A stretch of 64,000 bases of DNA from Datisca glomerata (lineage: Eukaryota > Streptophyta > Magnoliopsida > Cucurbitales > Datiscaceae). Below are positions 1 through 10,689 of this stretch, piece by piece (positions within the stretch are counted from its first letter, which is position 1; each line of letters begins with the position of its first letter). The position numbers and the translations under genes were made by a program. The stretch is taken from positions 124,001 through 188,000 of the forward strand of contig QANY01006236.1 of the NCBI GenBank assembly GCA_003255025.1. Direction: 5' to 3'. Under the pieces are notes generated by a model. The model saw nothing but the letters and a program-made list of their open reading frames with translations. It made no database searches and was not told the origin of the DNA.

Positions 1-460
1 AAATGACATGAATTTTAACAGCTACTATATAAACACTTCAAAATCAACAAAATTGTTTCAATTGAACACACCAAAAATTCTTTTATATTTTATCAACTTA
101 ATATAGATGCACTCATTAGATTTGACACTTGTAAACTTACCTACCTCAACATAAAATAAAGACAAGTTATTAAGTTAATATATTTACATGCCCAAGAATA
201 GTAATTATGAGTCATACATGCCTAAACCTAGCTAAAAGGACTAATTTATATATTATAATATGAATAAAATCACATAAGTAAGATGAATACGTGATAGACA
301 AGAAAAACATAGCCAATAGGACAAGTTTATATATTAAAATAAGAATACAATCACTTGGTCAAAATTAATCTGTGATAGATAAAGAAAGAAGGAGAAATAC
401 ATACCTCTGCAATTCCAAACGAAGATGAAATCAGAGAGAGACAGAACTCGCCTAATAGAA

Positions 461-504
<44 letters not shown>
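461..504. repeat. compound (TA)n(GA)n microsatellite
   Basis: An uninterrupted run of AT dinucleotides passes directly into a run of GA dinucleotides. It is probably length-polymorphic. Confidence 0.9.
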
Positions 505-1082
505 CCAGACAGAGTCATGTAATAAGTCAACAATCGATCAAATTTTACTAAGACTTACCAGTGAATACGAAATGGGAGAAGATGCCAATTAAAGGGAGAG
601 AAAAAAATTTGAAGCAAAATTCCACTAAAATTTGTTTTGAACATGATAAAATGTTATAGAATAGACATAAAATTGTGAAAACATTAAAAAAATTTAACTG
701 CAGATTTGATTGAAAACAACGAAGGAACGTCAATGGTGGATGTTGAAGAAGATGTAGTTGGAAGCTAATTAACGCCACTTTAAATTTTTTTTGTAACAAA
801 AATAGTTATTAAGGGTAAAATAGTAACTTCAATATAACTAAAAAATCTTAAACTTAATTAGAGTTATTTTTACATGTACTATAATTAAGGGTGTTGCTAG
901 TTGTTTTTAAAATGAGGCTACCTACTATAATCTTTTGAACGATTAACTTTTAAAAGTTAAAAATTAAAATTAGTTTAACGTCAAAAGATTAAAAAGTTAA
1001 AAATTAAAAAACTAAAAGTTAAAATTGAAGAAATTAAGAGTCAAATTAAAAACATAAAATATTTGAGTTATTTATGAAGAAA

Positions 1083-1192
1083 TCGAGACGGGACAAGTCG
1101 GGATCAAAAAATTGTCTCGTGTACCGTCCCGTCCCGAGAAACCGGGATAAAAAATTTGTCCCGTCCTATCCGACCGATTTGGGATAAGATAT
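1083..1192. repeat. GGGAC/GTCCC-rich inverted-word patch
   Basis: Words such as CGGGACAAG, CCGTCCCGTCCCG and TTGTCCCGTCC occur in both orientations, so the strand can fold on itself. The GC content contrasts with the AT-rich surroundings. It resembles the end or core of a small mobile element, but I could not find paired termini or a target duplication. Confidence 0.4.
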
Positions 1193-2115
1193 GTATTTTG
1201 AGACGACTACACATTCCTGATAAAAAATCATGTCTATATCTATAATAAGTTTTGGTCAGTAAAAGTTTCAACAAAAAAATGTAAAATAGAAAGGAGGAAC
1301 ACTTTTGGTTGTGACGGCGACTAAGGACTATATATGTGTGTGTACAGAGAGAGAGATTAATGACAAGATACAGCTAATCAACTAATTTATCACATAAGCA
1401 GAATTAAGACAGCTCATCCAGCAGATTTGATTTAGAACATGGTACTACAAAAGGCACATGACATGCCAAAAGGCACATGAATTCATATCCATCCAAGAAA
1501 AAATATTGCTTCCAAAGTACAATCTCCTCATAACCAAATTTTCCCAACCACAGACTGATTTATATAAACTAACAAACCTTTGGTGGAATGGTACTATGGA
1601 ATATTTTCTTTATCAGGCAAGATCTGCACATAAGTTAATATATTTATAATCTTCAGAAAATAACCAAAAATTATTGTTATTATGAGAATCAAACATCTAC
1701 GATCCATTCCAAATTGTTGAGTATTAGAAGAGTAGATGTATCTAGATTGGCAGAGATGCTCAAAGAGTGCAGTAGTGAATTGATGCATAATTACAGTGAA
1801 TAAGTTAAGACTCTTTTTTATATACGAAAAAAAGGACACCGTATTTTGGTCATGATAAAAGAATTGCTTCACATTCAAATACGAGACATTGTTCACATCC
1901 CGTAAGAGGAGCTACATGGTTAATTTTTACCATTCGGTAAATAAACTCTGTCCCATACCCCAGAAAAAGTTTCTATCTAAAAGTTACCTAATGTTTGTTA
2001 CATGTAATAAAATGAAAAAGAAAATTAAGAATTACATGAATACAAGGAGAGTAGAGGAGACCCTGCTGCATAGTCAGCCCTAAAATCTGGATCTCTGCAA
2101 GAGCAGCGTACTCAC

Positions 2116-3090
2116 TTATTCGTCAATGGATTCTGAAGTTTCAGCTGCAAAGTCACCATGCAAAAACTTAAGTAAATTAAGCAATACTAAGATGTTTCCA
2201 ATAACTGCAACTAAAATGAGATTTTCTTTTTTGTCACCATAAGTAACTACCTCCTTTAAACTCGTCTACCTGCATCAATAATTTAAAGAGTCCTCCACTT
2301 TTTCCCTCATACTCTGTTTGGTGAAGTTAGTTTTTGATGGGGTTTCAAGACTTTCCAAAGTCATTTTGTACATTATCAAGATTTCATAGCGAAGAAGTTG
2401 CTTATTGAAATATAGCAGGATTGATTTTTCTTTCTTTATTTTTTTAGGAAACTCAAAATTTAGCAGGATTAATGAAAATGCTTTTTAGCTAATTAGCTAC
2501 TATCTCCATATGTTTGGCTACTTATAGTCTATTTCACGTTGTGCAAATAAGGTACAAATGGAAAAAAAATCGGTAGCATGTTCTAAACATGCTCAACGAA
2601 ACATGACAAGAAGTGATCAGATGGAAAAATAAAACTTACCTGAGTTGTCGTCAGGATGATCCTTCTTATTGCTCTCCATGCACTTCAGAAGGTATTTGAA
2701 TGTCTCAATCTCACATGGGATAGTGAGCCCGCCGCTATGATCAAATCCAAACTCCTCCTCAACCTTTTCCAGCAACAGTTTGAACAATGAGTGGCTAAGA
2801 TAGCTAGTGGGAATTATAAACCTCCGAAGCTCCGGCCCAACATAAACAGCCAAATACCCTTTAGGGACATCAGGTGGCGGCTCAGGGCTCTGGCAGCTAT
2901 CCTCATCCGAATCACAACATTGGATGTTCGTCAGCCTTTTGTTAATTGCAGGTGAAATACCACCAAGATTTTGATCATCAGTGGTGTTTTCTTTTGGACC
3001 AAGTGTGACAGACTGCCACTTTTGGAGGATTTCCCTCAGCCTAACAATCTGCCGGATTCCAGTCAACTTGCTGCCACCATTTTCATCCAT
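2116..3090 (-). CDS. SAUR-family auxin-responsive protein (2 coding exons)
   Basis: Small auxin-up RNA protein of 159 aa. Coding exons are 3090-2640 and 2144-2116. Exon 1 ends at a consensus donor (CAG/GTAAGT) in phase 1. A 495-nt intron ends in TTTGCAG and the 29-nt last exon adds a short acidic tail (ETSESIDE) and TAA. The N-terminus ([18 protein letters not shown]) and the core [14 protein letters not shown] through [15 protein letters not shown] (about residues 72-137) are typical of the Arabidopsis At5g20810/At3g43120 type, recalled from family knowledge; that type also ends in a short acidic tail. SAUR proteins generally act in cell expansion, often by inhibiting PP2C.D phosphatases. 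I chose the ATG at 3090 because the upstream in-frame codons have no ATG. Reading straight through the donor gives a false KFYFSI end. The gene looks intact. Confidence 0.9.
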
Positions 3091-4276
3091 TTCTAAAACA
3101 TTCACCACGATAGTGAACGGAATCCCAGGTCTGAATTAACCGTGTCTGATTTCAGACAGAATTCTAGTAAGAATTCCACTAGATATATACATGATCAAGA
3201 TATTGACATATACATGCAAAAATTAACAAAACGTGAAAACTAGAATAACTAACCTCCCAGCAAGTCGGATACATAATACTAATATTATAAAGCTAATTGC
3301 TTTCACTAGAAGGTACAGTAAAATGTTAATAATCAATCACGAAGTTGTTAATGTTATCATACTAACAGATACTAAAAAAGTTGGCAGAATGGGTAAAATT
3401 TACTGTTGCAAGTGATGCAACATAACAATAACGAAAAAAATCTTTCAATTATTATTCGAACCAACATTCATCAATTCACTGATTGGAAATGCCCATAAAA
3501 ATCCTCTGACTTTATGTCATCGTTGACGGTGTGCCCCATTTTAGCAGAGTTTTGATTATTACGTCTATATTATGTGCAATGGCAGCTTTTTATGATTCTT
3601 GATACAACATTATATTCTGGCATAGCCTTAAAAAACAAACGAGAAGCATGTTATTTACAGCTCAACCTATATTACTTGTATATTCATAGATCTGAAAACA
3701 AATGTTCTTCCCCAAGCAAAAAATCATTTGTCAAATCAGAAGAAAAGATAGAAAGTGGCCAAATATGTTGCACATCTTTGATCCGAAAATTATGGATCAA
3801 AACACAAAACCAAATTTCAGAATGATAGCAGCCAGTACTAAAATTATATTAAGAGAGCAATTATATTCAGAGAGCATAAACATCAGATCAACACTCAATA
3901 AAATGAGAGTGCATTATTCAGATTGATTAATTCCACAAATCCCAACGTCAAATTAATCATTCTGCAGTATATCCCATTGAGATCAGTTATTCAGAAGGGG
4001 AAAAGATAGAAAAACTTTCGGTAAGCAAATTTCATAGTACGATACCTTCGAGCCTTCCAACATTATAAAAAACGAACGAACGAACGTCACACTCAAACAT
4101 TATTAAAAAAATGGGATAATAAATATAATATCACAGCACAAAATATCAATAAATAATCATATAGCAACCAAAAAGAGGCACAGGAATGGAATCCAAAATT
4201 ACCATTCAGGGAAGGAGAGAGAAGAAGAAAACACAATTAGGTTTTAAAGAAAATGTAAAAAAACATAGAGGAGTAC

Positions 4277-4400
4277 CTGGATATGAGGAAAATATTAGGA
4301 GCAAAGCCGAAGACGAAACGCCATAGGAGGAGGACTTTCGGAGGCGAAAGCAGCAGCTCTCCAAACAGAGAGACGGAGACAGAGACGAATAAAGAGTTTT
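4277..4400 (-). promoter_or_regulatory. probable 5' leader exon of the SAUR gene, with uORF
   Basis: The minus strand carries a CT-rich stretch ending in ATATCCAG/GTACTCC, a good donor. A matching acceptor (GTTAATTCAG/ACCTGGG) lies at 3130, just upstream of the SAUR ATG, which suggests a leader intron of about 1.15 kb (3131-4276). The leader contains a 9-codon upstream ORF (ATG at 4324, stop at 4295; MAFRLRLCS), which could lower translation. The transcription start was not located. This is inferred from splice signals only. Confidence 0.45.
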
Positions 4401-4774
4401 TGAAGAAAATTTTGAAAAATAACCACTGAAATGCTTAAGTTGGAGATATTACAATATACCTGACTTGAATTTCGGAGACATTACATTCAGGTTAGCGCTT
4501 CACCGAAGAAATCGGAGGAGTCAGTTTTTTCTGTTTTCTCCAAACGAAGAAGAATCAAAATCAACGGTTTCAATTCAACAGCTTTTATTCTGATGAAAAA
4601 TGAGAAGAGAATTAAAGGAGAAAAAAATAGTAAAGTGAGTGTGATTATGTCTGCGCGAGGAAGAAGGAGAGAGATCGGGAAAGAGAAACTTAAATGTGGA
4701 TTATCAATGGCGTTTCTCTCTGTCAACTTTGTTTTTTTTTCTTTTAATTTGATTCGTTTTTTATAAAGCGAACT

Positions 4775-4945
4775 TTCACATGCACCCTTTCAATTTTAAT
4801 TAATTTTTAAATAAATCCCTTCAATTTTAAAAAATTTCTAATTTCATAAACTTTCATTAACTAGCAATTATACCCCTCTGCTAAATTTTCCATCTTTCAC
4901 CCGTTTAGTTGGAGAAATTTGCCCTTTTCTTTTTCAGGATTTGTA
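4775..4945 (+). repeat. left terminal inverted repeat of the composite element
   Basis: AT-rich arm starting near TTTCACATGCACCC. Its reverse complement matches 12290-12515, although the right arm has an extra internal duplication of the ATTAGATGAGTGTAATT type. Confidence 0.55.
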
Positions 4946-5156
4946 AACCCTTTTTCTCTCTCTCAACTAGTTACTCCCCAAATCGGCACTCCTCAAATTC
5001 CCAAATCCAAGCTTAATCCAAGCTTAATCTTCTTCTTCCTTCAACGACTCGGCACTCCCCAAATCCAAGCTTAATCTCCCATCGAAAGACGCTTTTCTAC
5101 TCTGCTGCTCCGAGTTTTCGTCGCTCCTGCATGGCCTTCCTTGCGTGGATTGAACT

Positions 5157-5478
5157 TGTAGAAAAGATGAACCTGTTGGTTCTGATCTTGGATGAAAAAG
5201 TGATGAGCTTCAGAGATGATGAACCTTTCTGGTTCTGATCTTTTATTGAAGAAAAAATTATGTTTGTTTACAATGAGGGATGATGTATATATACAAATGA
5301 TTCTAACGGTTGCCTATGATCTCCTATGATTCCAACGGATGCCTACTTGTAGCCTGAAATCGTTTTTTACCAGAAATGGTTAGACACCCACTGTGTTTGG
5401 GAAAGTCTCTGTTCTACTTCCCTCTTTTTCCTATGATGAAGATTTTCTTCTGAGGCTGCAGCTTTTCTTTCTTCAACA
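5157..5478 (-). repeat. 3' LTR of the copia element
   Basis: On the plus strand it runs from TGTAGAAAAG to CTTCAACA (TG...CA ends). It is nearly identical to 9776-10094. The last ~37 codons of gag-pol lie inside this LTR. Confidence 0.95.
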
Positions 5479-8400
5479 CTCCCCCTCAAGTTGGGTTCGT
5501 ATAGGTTGATCGAACCTAACTTGTCAAGTATTCTTTGGAGGTTATTTTTGTCAAGGGCTTTGGTGAAGATGTCGGCTAGCTGGTCTTCACTACGTACAAA
5601 GGGAATGGTGATTTCTCCAGACTGTACTTTCTCTCTTATGAAATGACAGTCCACTTCAATATGTTTGGTTCTCTCATGAAAAACGGGGTTCATTGCAATA
5701 TGACGTGCTGCTTGGTTGTCACAGTGCATCTCTATCGGTTTTCTTATCTCAACCTTCATGTCTTGAAGGAGATGTCTAATCCATGTGAGTTCGCTAGCAG
5801 TGGAGGCCATGGCTCTGTATTCTGCCTCCGCACTTGACCTTGCTACAACAGTTTGTTTCTTGCTCTTCCAGGTCACTAGGTTCCCACCTACAAAGACACA
5901 AAAACCAGTTGTAGATTTTCTGTCGTAACTACCTGCCCAGTCAGCGTCAGTGTATCCAGCAACGGAGTTTGCCCCGGTTTTCTTCATCCATATCCCTTGG
6001 CCGGGAGTTCCTTTAAGGTATCTGAGTATCCTTTCTGCGGCTGCCTGATGATTTGTGCAGGGTGCATGCATGAATTGACTGATAACGCTAACTGCAAAAG
6101 TGATATCTGGTCTTGTGACCGTTAGATAAATAAGTTTTCCTACTAATCTCTGATATTGGCCTATATCAGTTATTGGTTTGCTATCATTCAGTCCTATTTT
6201 CATGTTGGTTTCCATTGGTGTGCTAGCAGGTTTTGCCCCTATCATGCCTGTTTCTTTTAACAAGTCTAAGATATATTTTCTTTGAGATAGAAACAATCCC
6301 TTCTTCGAGTGAGCTATTTCTATCCCTAGGAAGTACTTTAGTTTTCCTAGATCTTTAATATCGAACTCTCCCTTTAGAAATTTTTGAACACTCCATATTT
6401 CATTGTGGTTATTTCCGGTGATGATAATGTCATCTACGTAGACTAAAACGATGGTAGTGGAGTTGTTCGTGTGTTTGACAAACATAGATGAGTCCGCCGT
6501 GCTTTTGACGAAGTTAATCTTTAAAAGAGATAGGCTTAATCTTCCATACCATGCCCTTGGTGACTGTTTCAGGCCGTAGATAGCCTTCTTTAATCTACAT
6601 ACCAGAGATGGGTGTGTTGCTTTCTCGTGTCCTGGAGGTAGGGACATATATACTTCTTCTTCCAGATTTCCTTGGAGAAATGCGTTTTTTACATCCATTT
6701 GATATAGTTCCCAGTTGAGGTTTGTGGCAACGGATAGTAGCACTCGGATTGTGTTCATTTTTGCTACTGGAGCGAACGTCTCCTGGTAATCTACTCCATA
6801 TGTCTGAGTAAAGCCTTTGGCAACTAGTCGGGCTTTGTATCTCTCGATAGTGCCGTTGCTGTTGTATTTGGTCTTGTAGACCCATTTACATCCTACGGGT
6901 TTCTTCCCGCTGGGTAGTGGGATTATGTCCCAAGTCTCATTCTTTTCCAAGGCTAGGAGTTCTTCATTCATCGCCTTTCTCCATTTAGGGTCGAGTTGGG
7001 CTTCTTGATAGGTCTTTGGCTCATCTGTTTCATCAATTTTTCCCAAGTATGCCCTGTGTTTGTTAGAGATTTTATCATAAGATAGGAAATTTTGGATAGG
7101 GTATAAAACCTGATGAGACACGTAGTCTTTTAATCTTGCTGGGGGATGAGTTTGCCTTGTTGATCTTCTTACGATTACTGCTTCATCAGTGACAACTGCC
7201 TCATCAGTTGCTCCCCCTGAGGTAGTTGTCTCAGGCGTGGTTGATGTGTTATCCTGTTCCTGTCTTATGATATCGGAGGAAATAATACTGTTAGGTAGCG
7301 GAAGTGTTTTGTGGTGGTTATGGTTGTCGGAGTCCTTTGGGTAATAGGATTCTAGTTCTAAGAATTGTACATCGCGTGAGATGTAGAGTTTATGGTTTGT
7401 TGGGTCGTAGCATTTATACCCCTTTTTTTCAGCGGAATACCCCAAGAATAGGGTTTTGACTGCGGTTTTGTCCAATTTATCAATTTTTGGAATGTGTACG
7501 TAGCATGTACATCCAAAGACTCGTATGTGATCAAGATTAATTTTCCTACCCTTGAGAATTTCTATAGGGCTTTTCAGATGCAATTTTACGCTGGGTAATC
7601 GATTGATAAGGTATGTTGCTGTAAGTATTGCGTCTGACCAGTACCGTTTGGGTACGTTATTTTGGAGGAGGAGAGCCCTAGTCATTTCAAGAAGGTGTCG
7701 GTTTTTGCGTTCTGAGACACCATTTTGTTGTGGGGTGTGGATACAGGTGGTTTGATGTCGTATACCGTTTTGTTTAAAGAACTCAAAAAAGGTGTTGTTA
7801 GTATATTCGGTTCCATTGTCAGACCTAAAGATTTTTATGGTTGTTTCAAATTGAGTTTCGACTAACTTATTGAATTCTTGAAAACGACTGAAGACTTCAC
7901 TTTTTGATTTTAAAAGATATAACCAGGTGGTGCGAGAGAAATCATCAATAAAGGTAACAAAATATTTGAATTTATTATACGAGTCAACTGGGGCAGGCCC
8001 CCAAACATCAGAATGGATTAATTCAAAACATCGTTTTGTCGTACTACTAGATAGTGGAAAAGGTAACCTGGTTTGTTTTGAGAGTTTGCAGACTGAGCAA
8101 CTGCTAGAGTCTGAATTACAACCAAGTAATTTGTTTAGGATTTTGTCAGAGGGATGACCGAATCTCCAATGAAGTAATTTGTCCTTTTGTACTGTACTGG
8201 AGGTGGCCAGACATGTTTTGTCGGTATCTTCTAAGTAGTACAGACCGTTTCTAAATTTCCCTTCACCAATCTTCCTCCCGGTGACCCGATCCTGAAAAAT
8301 TACTTTGTCAGGTGAAAATGTAACATTGCAGTTCAGGTCTTTGGTTATTTTACTGACGGATAGGAGATTGGAGTTAAAATTGGGGAGACAAAGTACGTTG

Positions 8401-9740
8401 TTAATGGTTTTTGTGAAGAGTGTGGTTGACCCTGTGCCAAAAATTGGAACTTTATTTCCATTGGCTACCGTCACGTGTTGTGGTTTTTCTAATTTAGTGA
8501 GACTGTGTAGATTTTTTGTGTTATAAGTCATGTGGTCAGAGGCACCAGAGTCTATTATCCAGTGTTCTAAGTTGTGACAAAAGTTTGCAGATTTAGAAAA
8601 ATAATTGACAGTATTGCAATTAGATGAACCTGGGGTATCGCGTAAAAATTCTCCGAATTGTTTGAGCAGTGCAGCCATCTGTGCGTTGTTGTCTGGGGAC
8701 AGGTCTGCCCTAATGGATCCGGATCGGTCTATTTCTTCCATTTGGTCGGGTCGGTACCCACTGCCCGAACCGGGTCCATGTATATTATTTGCCCTGCGGT
8801 CTGGGTCGGGTCCTGACCCGTGACCCGCGCCAATAAAACCCTCGGTATAAAAGGGTGAGCGTTTCGCGGAGCCTCCTCGCTCGTCACTCTTCGCGCAGCT
8901 CCCTCGCTCGTTCTGGAACTTTCTCTGGTTCTGTCGGAGGTGAGGGTGCAGATTCCAGCACCGATCATGGGTGTGTCCTTCCTTTCGGCAGTGGCTGCAT
9001 CTCACCTGCTCGCCTGGTTGTCCGCGGTGTCTTCCCCCTTCCTTAGGGTTAGGGTTTCGGAGGAAGCCGCGGGTCGCCATGGCTAGTGCTTCCCCCTTTT
9101 CATCTCTGGTACTCATGACTCGTCGCCTGGTTTCTTCTCTTTGAACTATGGCTGAGACGGTGGCAAAAGTTGGCTTTTCTGTCGACATCAAGATCTGAGC
9201 TCGGAATGCTTCGTAGCTTGAGTCGAGAGCCGTCAAGAAGTGGTAAACCATATCTTGCTCAGCCCGTTCTTGGAGTTCCTTCAGGTCAGTGGTCATCGGT
9301 CTCAAGGTTTCAAGTTCTTTGAACTTCGATTTTAAAAACCCGGTTAGCTCCGGTACTGATCTGTCCCCCTGTTTTGCTTGGGAGATCTCTCGTTTAAGTT
9401 CAAAGACTTGTGCAAAATTGTTTTGTTCACAATAGTTGCTCCGGATTTCTTCCCAGAGTTCCTGTCCTGTTTCACAAAAACAAAAAATTTCACTGAGTTT
9501 TGGGTCTATTGAGTTTGTTATCCAGGTCATTACCTGGCTGTCCATGATGTCCCATTCTTCTGAGTTTCGGTCCGGTCTTGGCTTACTGCCATCCACGAAG
9601 CCCAGTCTGCCCCTTCCTTTCAGGCTCACTCGAGCCGCCCTGGCCCACGGTATATAGTTGTGGCCAGTGAGCAGGATGGAGGTTAGTCTGGGGTTGGTGT
9701 CATGGTGGTGAAGCTGGCCGGAGGTTGATGGTTCTGCCAT
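5367..9740 (-). CDS. copia gag-pol polyprotein (1457 aa, intact frame)
   Basis: One open frame encodes all expected domains in copia order. Gag occupies about residues 1-380, with a CCHC knuckle at 248-261 (C-SH-C-RKEG-H-THDR-C). The aspartic protease has DSGAS near 397. The pre-integrase segment (LLHWRFGHP), HHCC zinc site and integrase core follow, with HSDVWGP, FRSDNGTEY and the PQQNGVSERKN region. Reverse transcriptase shows NAFLQGNLEEEVYM and YVDD. RNase H shows YTDADWAG, SAEAEYRAM and the CDNQAA to HIEVDCHFIR region, followed by LADIFTKAL. Integrase before reverse transcriptase places it in Ty1/copia. Start is MAEPSTSG at 9740, shortly after the primer binding site. No stop or frameshift was seen, so the element may still be autonomous. 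Confidence 0.95.
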   Translation of the reverse strand: MAEPSTSGQLHHHDTNPRLTSILLTGHNYIPWARAARVSLKGRGRLGFVDGSKPRPDRNSEEWDIMDSQVMTWITNSIDPKLSEIFCFCETGQELWEEIRSNYCEQNNFAQVFELKREISQAKQGDRSVPELTGFLKSKFKELETLRPMTTDLKELQERAEQDMVYHFLTALDSSYEAFRAQILMSTEKPTFATVSAIVQREETRRRVMSTRDEKGEALAMATRGFLRNPNPKEGGRHRGQPGEQVRCSHCRKEGHTHDRCWNLHPHLRQNQRKFQNERGSCAKSDERGGSAKRSPFYTEGFIGAGHGSGPDPDRRANNIHGPGSGSGYRPDQMEEIDRSGSIRADLSPDNNAQMAALLKQFGEFLRDTPGSSNCNTVNYFSKSANFCHNLEHWIIDSGASDHMTYNTKNLHSLTKLEKPQHVTVANGNKVPIFGTGSTTLFTKTINNVLCLPNFNSNLLSVSKITKDLNCNVTFSPDKVIFQDRVTGRKIGEGKFRNGLYYLEDTDKTCLATSSTVQKDKLLHWRFGHPSDKILNKLLGCNSDSSSCSVCKLSKQTRLPFPLSSSTTKRCFELIHSDVWGPAPVDSYNKFKYFVTFIDDFSRTTWLYLLKSKSEVFSRFQEFNKLVETQFETTIKIFRSDNGTEYTNNTFFEFFKQNGIRHQTTCIHTPQQNGVSERKNRHLLEMTRALLLQNNVPKRYWSDAILTATYLINRLPSVKLHLKSPIEILKGRKINLDHIRVFGCTCYVHIPKIDKLDKTAVKTLFLGYSAEKKGYKCYDPTNHKLYISRDVQFLELESYYPKDSDNHNHHKTLPLPNSIISSDIIRQEQDNTSTTPETTTSGGATDEAVVTDEAVIVRRSTRQTHPPARLKDYVSHQVLYPIQNFLSYDKISNKHRAYLGKIDETDEPKTYQEAQLDPKWRKAMNEELLALEKNETWDIIPLPSGKKPVGCKWVYKTKYNSNGTIERYKARLVAKGFTQTYGVDYQETFAPVAKMNTIRVLLSVATNLNWELYQMDVKNAFLQGNLEEEVYMSLPPGHEKATHPSLVCRLKKAIYGLKQSPRAWYGRLSLSLLKINFVKSTADSSMFVKHTNNSTTIVLVYVDDIIITGNNHNEIWSVQKFLKGEFDIKDLGKLKYFLGIEIAHSKKGLFLSQRKYILDLLKETGMIGAKPASTPMETNMKIGLNDSKPITDIGQYQRLVGKLIYLTVTRPDITFAVSVISQFMHAPCTNHQAAAERILRYLKGTPGQGIWMKKTGANSVAGYTDADWAGSYDRKSTTGFCVFVGGNLVTWKSKKQTVVARSSAEAEYRAMASTASELTWIRHLLQDMKVEIRKPIEMHCDNQAARHIAMNPVFHERTKHIEVDCHFIREKVQSGEITIPFVRSEDQLADIFTKALDKNNLQRILDKLGSINLYEPNLRGSVEERKAAASEENLHHRKKREVEQRLSQTQWVSNHFW
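5479..5490 (-). promoter_or_regulatory. polypurine tract of the copia element
   Basis: The minus strand reads CTTGAGGGGGAG immediately before the 3' LTR. This is the usual plus-strand primer site of plant copia elements. It lies within the gag-pol reading frame. Confidence 0.9.
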
Positions 9741-9763
9741 TTGTGTTGGTTCTCAGAATCACT

Positions 9764-9775
9764 GCTCTGATACCA
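9764..9775 (-). promoter_or_regulatory. primer binding site (tRNA-Met type)
   Basis: The minus strand reads TGGTATCAGAGC directly after the 5' LTR, the standard plant copia primer site complementary to initiator tRNA-Met. Confidence 0.92.
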
Positions 9776-10094
9776 TGTAGAAATGATGAACCTGTTTGGT
9801 TCTGATCTTTGGGAAGTGATGAGCTTCAGAGATGATGAACCTTTTTGGTTCTGATCTGTTATTGAAGATAAAATTATGTTTGTTTACAATGAGGGATGAT
9901 GTATATATACAAGTGATTCTAACGGTTGCCTATGATCTCCTATGAATCCAACGGATGCCTACTTGTAGCCTGAAATCGTTTTTTACCAGAAATGGTTAGA
10001 CATCTACTGTGTTTGGGAAAGTCTCTGTTCTGCTTCCCTCTTTTGCCTATGATGAAGATTTTCTTCTGAGGCTGCAGCTTTTCTTTCTTCAACA
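9776..10094 (-). repeat. 5' LTR of the copia element
   Basis: Plus-strand ends are TGTAGAAATG and CTTCAACA. It is followed by the second GAACT copy. It drives gag-pol on the minus strand; a GATGTATATATAC-type AT motif is present in both LTRs. Confidence 0.95.
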
Positions 10095-10689
10095 GAACTC
10101 GATCTTGAATGGTTATGGAGATGGGTTTGCTGCTCCAGATGTGATGCTTCGTGGAAGAAGGGGTTCTTCGTCAATGGGCAGCAGGGGAGACCTACTGTTG
10201 ATCTGTCACCAAAACCTTATTGGAAGAAGGGGTCTCTCTACTTCTGCATTTTCTCTCTGCTTTGTCTATTGTTGTTCTCTCAGAACAAGAACCAAGAATG
10301 ACAAAACTAATTTGAACCAGGCATTTTTGCCTTCCTAAAATACCAAAGGTAAACCAAGCCGAAAAAAATAATAACAAAGGAATATGTGCAACTTTAATCA
10401 GAAATTGATGCCATAATTTTACACGATAAAAATCAGCAATTGTGGAATCAAAAGAAAATCGCCGGCGAGATTCCCCCTTTCCCTTCCCTGTTCTACTATC
10501 TTGCTCTATACCTCATAACGACGGTGAGAGCTCGACGTAGTTAAGATAATGTGTATGTGGGTATAAGGATAAATAGGATTAGACTTGCCCAAACTCCTCG
10601 AATTTCTGTACAATTGATTGGAAAAAGGTTTTTTTTTTCTAAACTTACCCTATTTTACTGAAATAAATTTATATTTATGAAATTAAATG

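Larger units (their letters stand above)
1..2115. other. non-coding flank with simple repeats
   Basis: I see no gene here. Short open frames on both strands are AT-rich, lack recognisable domains and have no convincing splice partners. The stretch contains a TA/GA microsatellite (461-504), oligo-repeats built from AAAAGTTAAAAATT-like words (about 940-1040), and a GC-richer patch with GGGAC/GTCCC words in both orientations (about 1083-1190). The part nearest 2115 is probably 3' flank of the minus-strand SAUR gene. Confidence 0.6.
5157..10094 (-). mobile_element. Ty1/copia LTR retrotransposon, structurally complete
   Basis: A 4.94-kb element in minus orientation with two LTRs (5157-5478 and 9776-10094), a tRNA-Met-type primer binding site, a polypurine tract and one uninterrupted gag-pol frame. 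The host duplication GAACT is present exactly at both ends (5152-5156 and 10095-10099). The LTRs differ at roughly ten single-base positions plus a few small indels by eye, so insertion is fairly recent but not new. It sits inside the larger TIR element, giving the order TIR element first, copia later. Confidence 0.95.
5131..10301 (+). pseudogene. transcript-like ORF interrupted by the copia insertion
   Basis: Skipping the copia element and one copy of its 5-bp target duplication, the flanks read as one frame from an ATG at 5131 to a TGA at 10299-10301, about 77 codons. It is rich in Trp, Lys, Gly and Cys and has a hydrophobic stretch near its end. The upstream flank (4950-5130) is CT-rich like a 5' leader and contains a direct repeat of CACTCCCCAAATCCAAGCTTAA-type sequence. 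I do not recognise the product. It may be a captured gene fragment carried by the TIR element, or a chance frame. It can no longer be read through, so I call it disrupted. Confidence 0.35.

Noticed and set aside
2617..2639. SAUR ending in KFYFSI by reading through the donor
   Set aside because: A consensus splice donor and a matching in-frame 29-nt exon with the family-type acidic tail are a better explanation.
4487..4726. 79-codon minus-strand frame upstream of the SAUR leader
   Set aside because: Hydrophobic low-complexity translation of CT-rich DNA, no family, probably promoter or leader sequence.
6595..9046. Several frames inside the copia element on both strands
   Set aside because: Shadows of the 1457-aa gag-pol frame.
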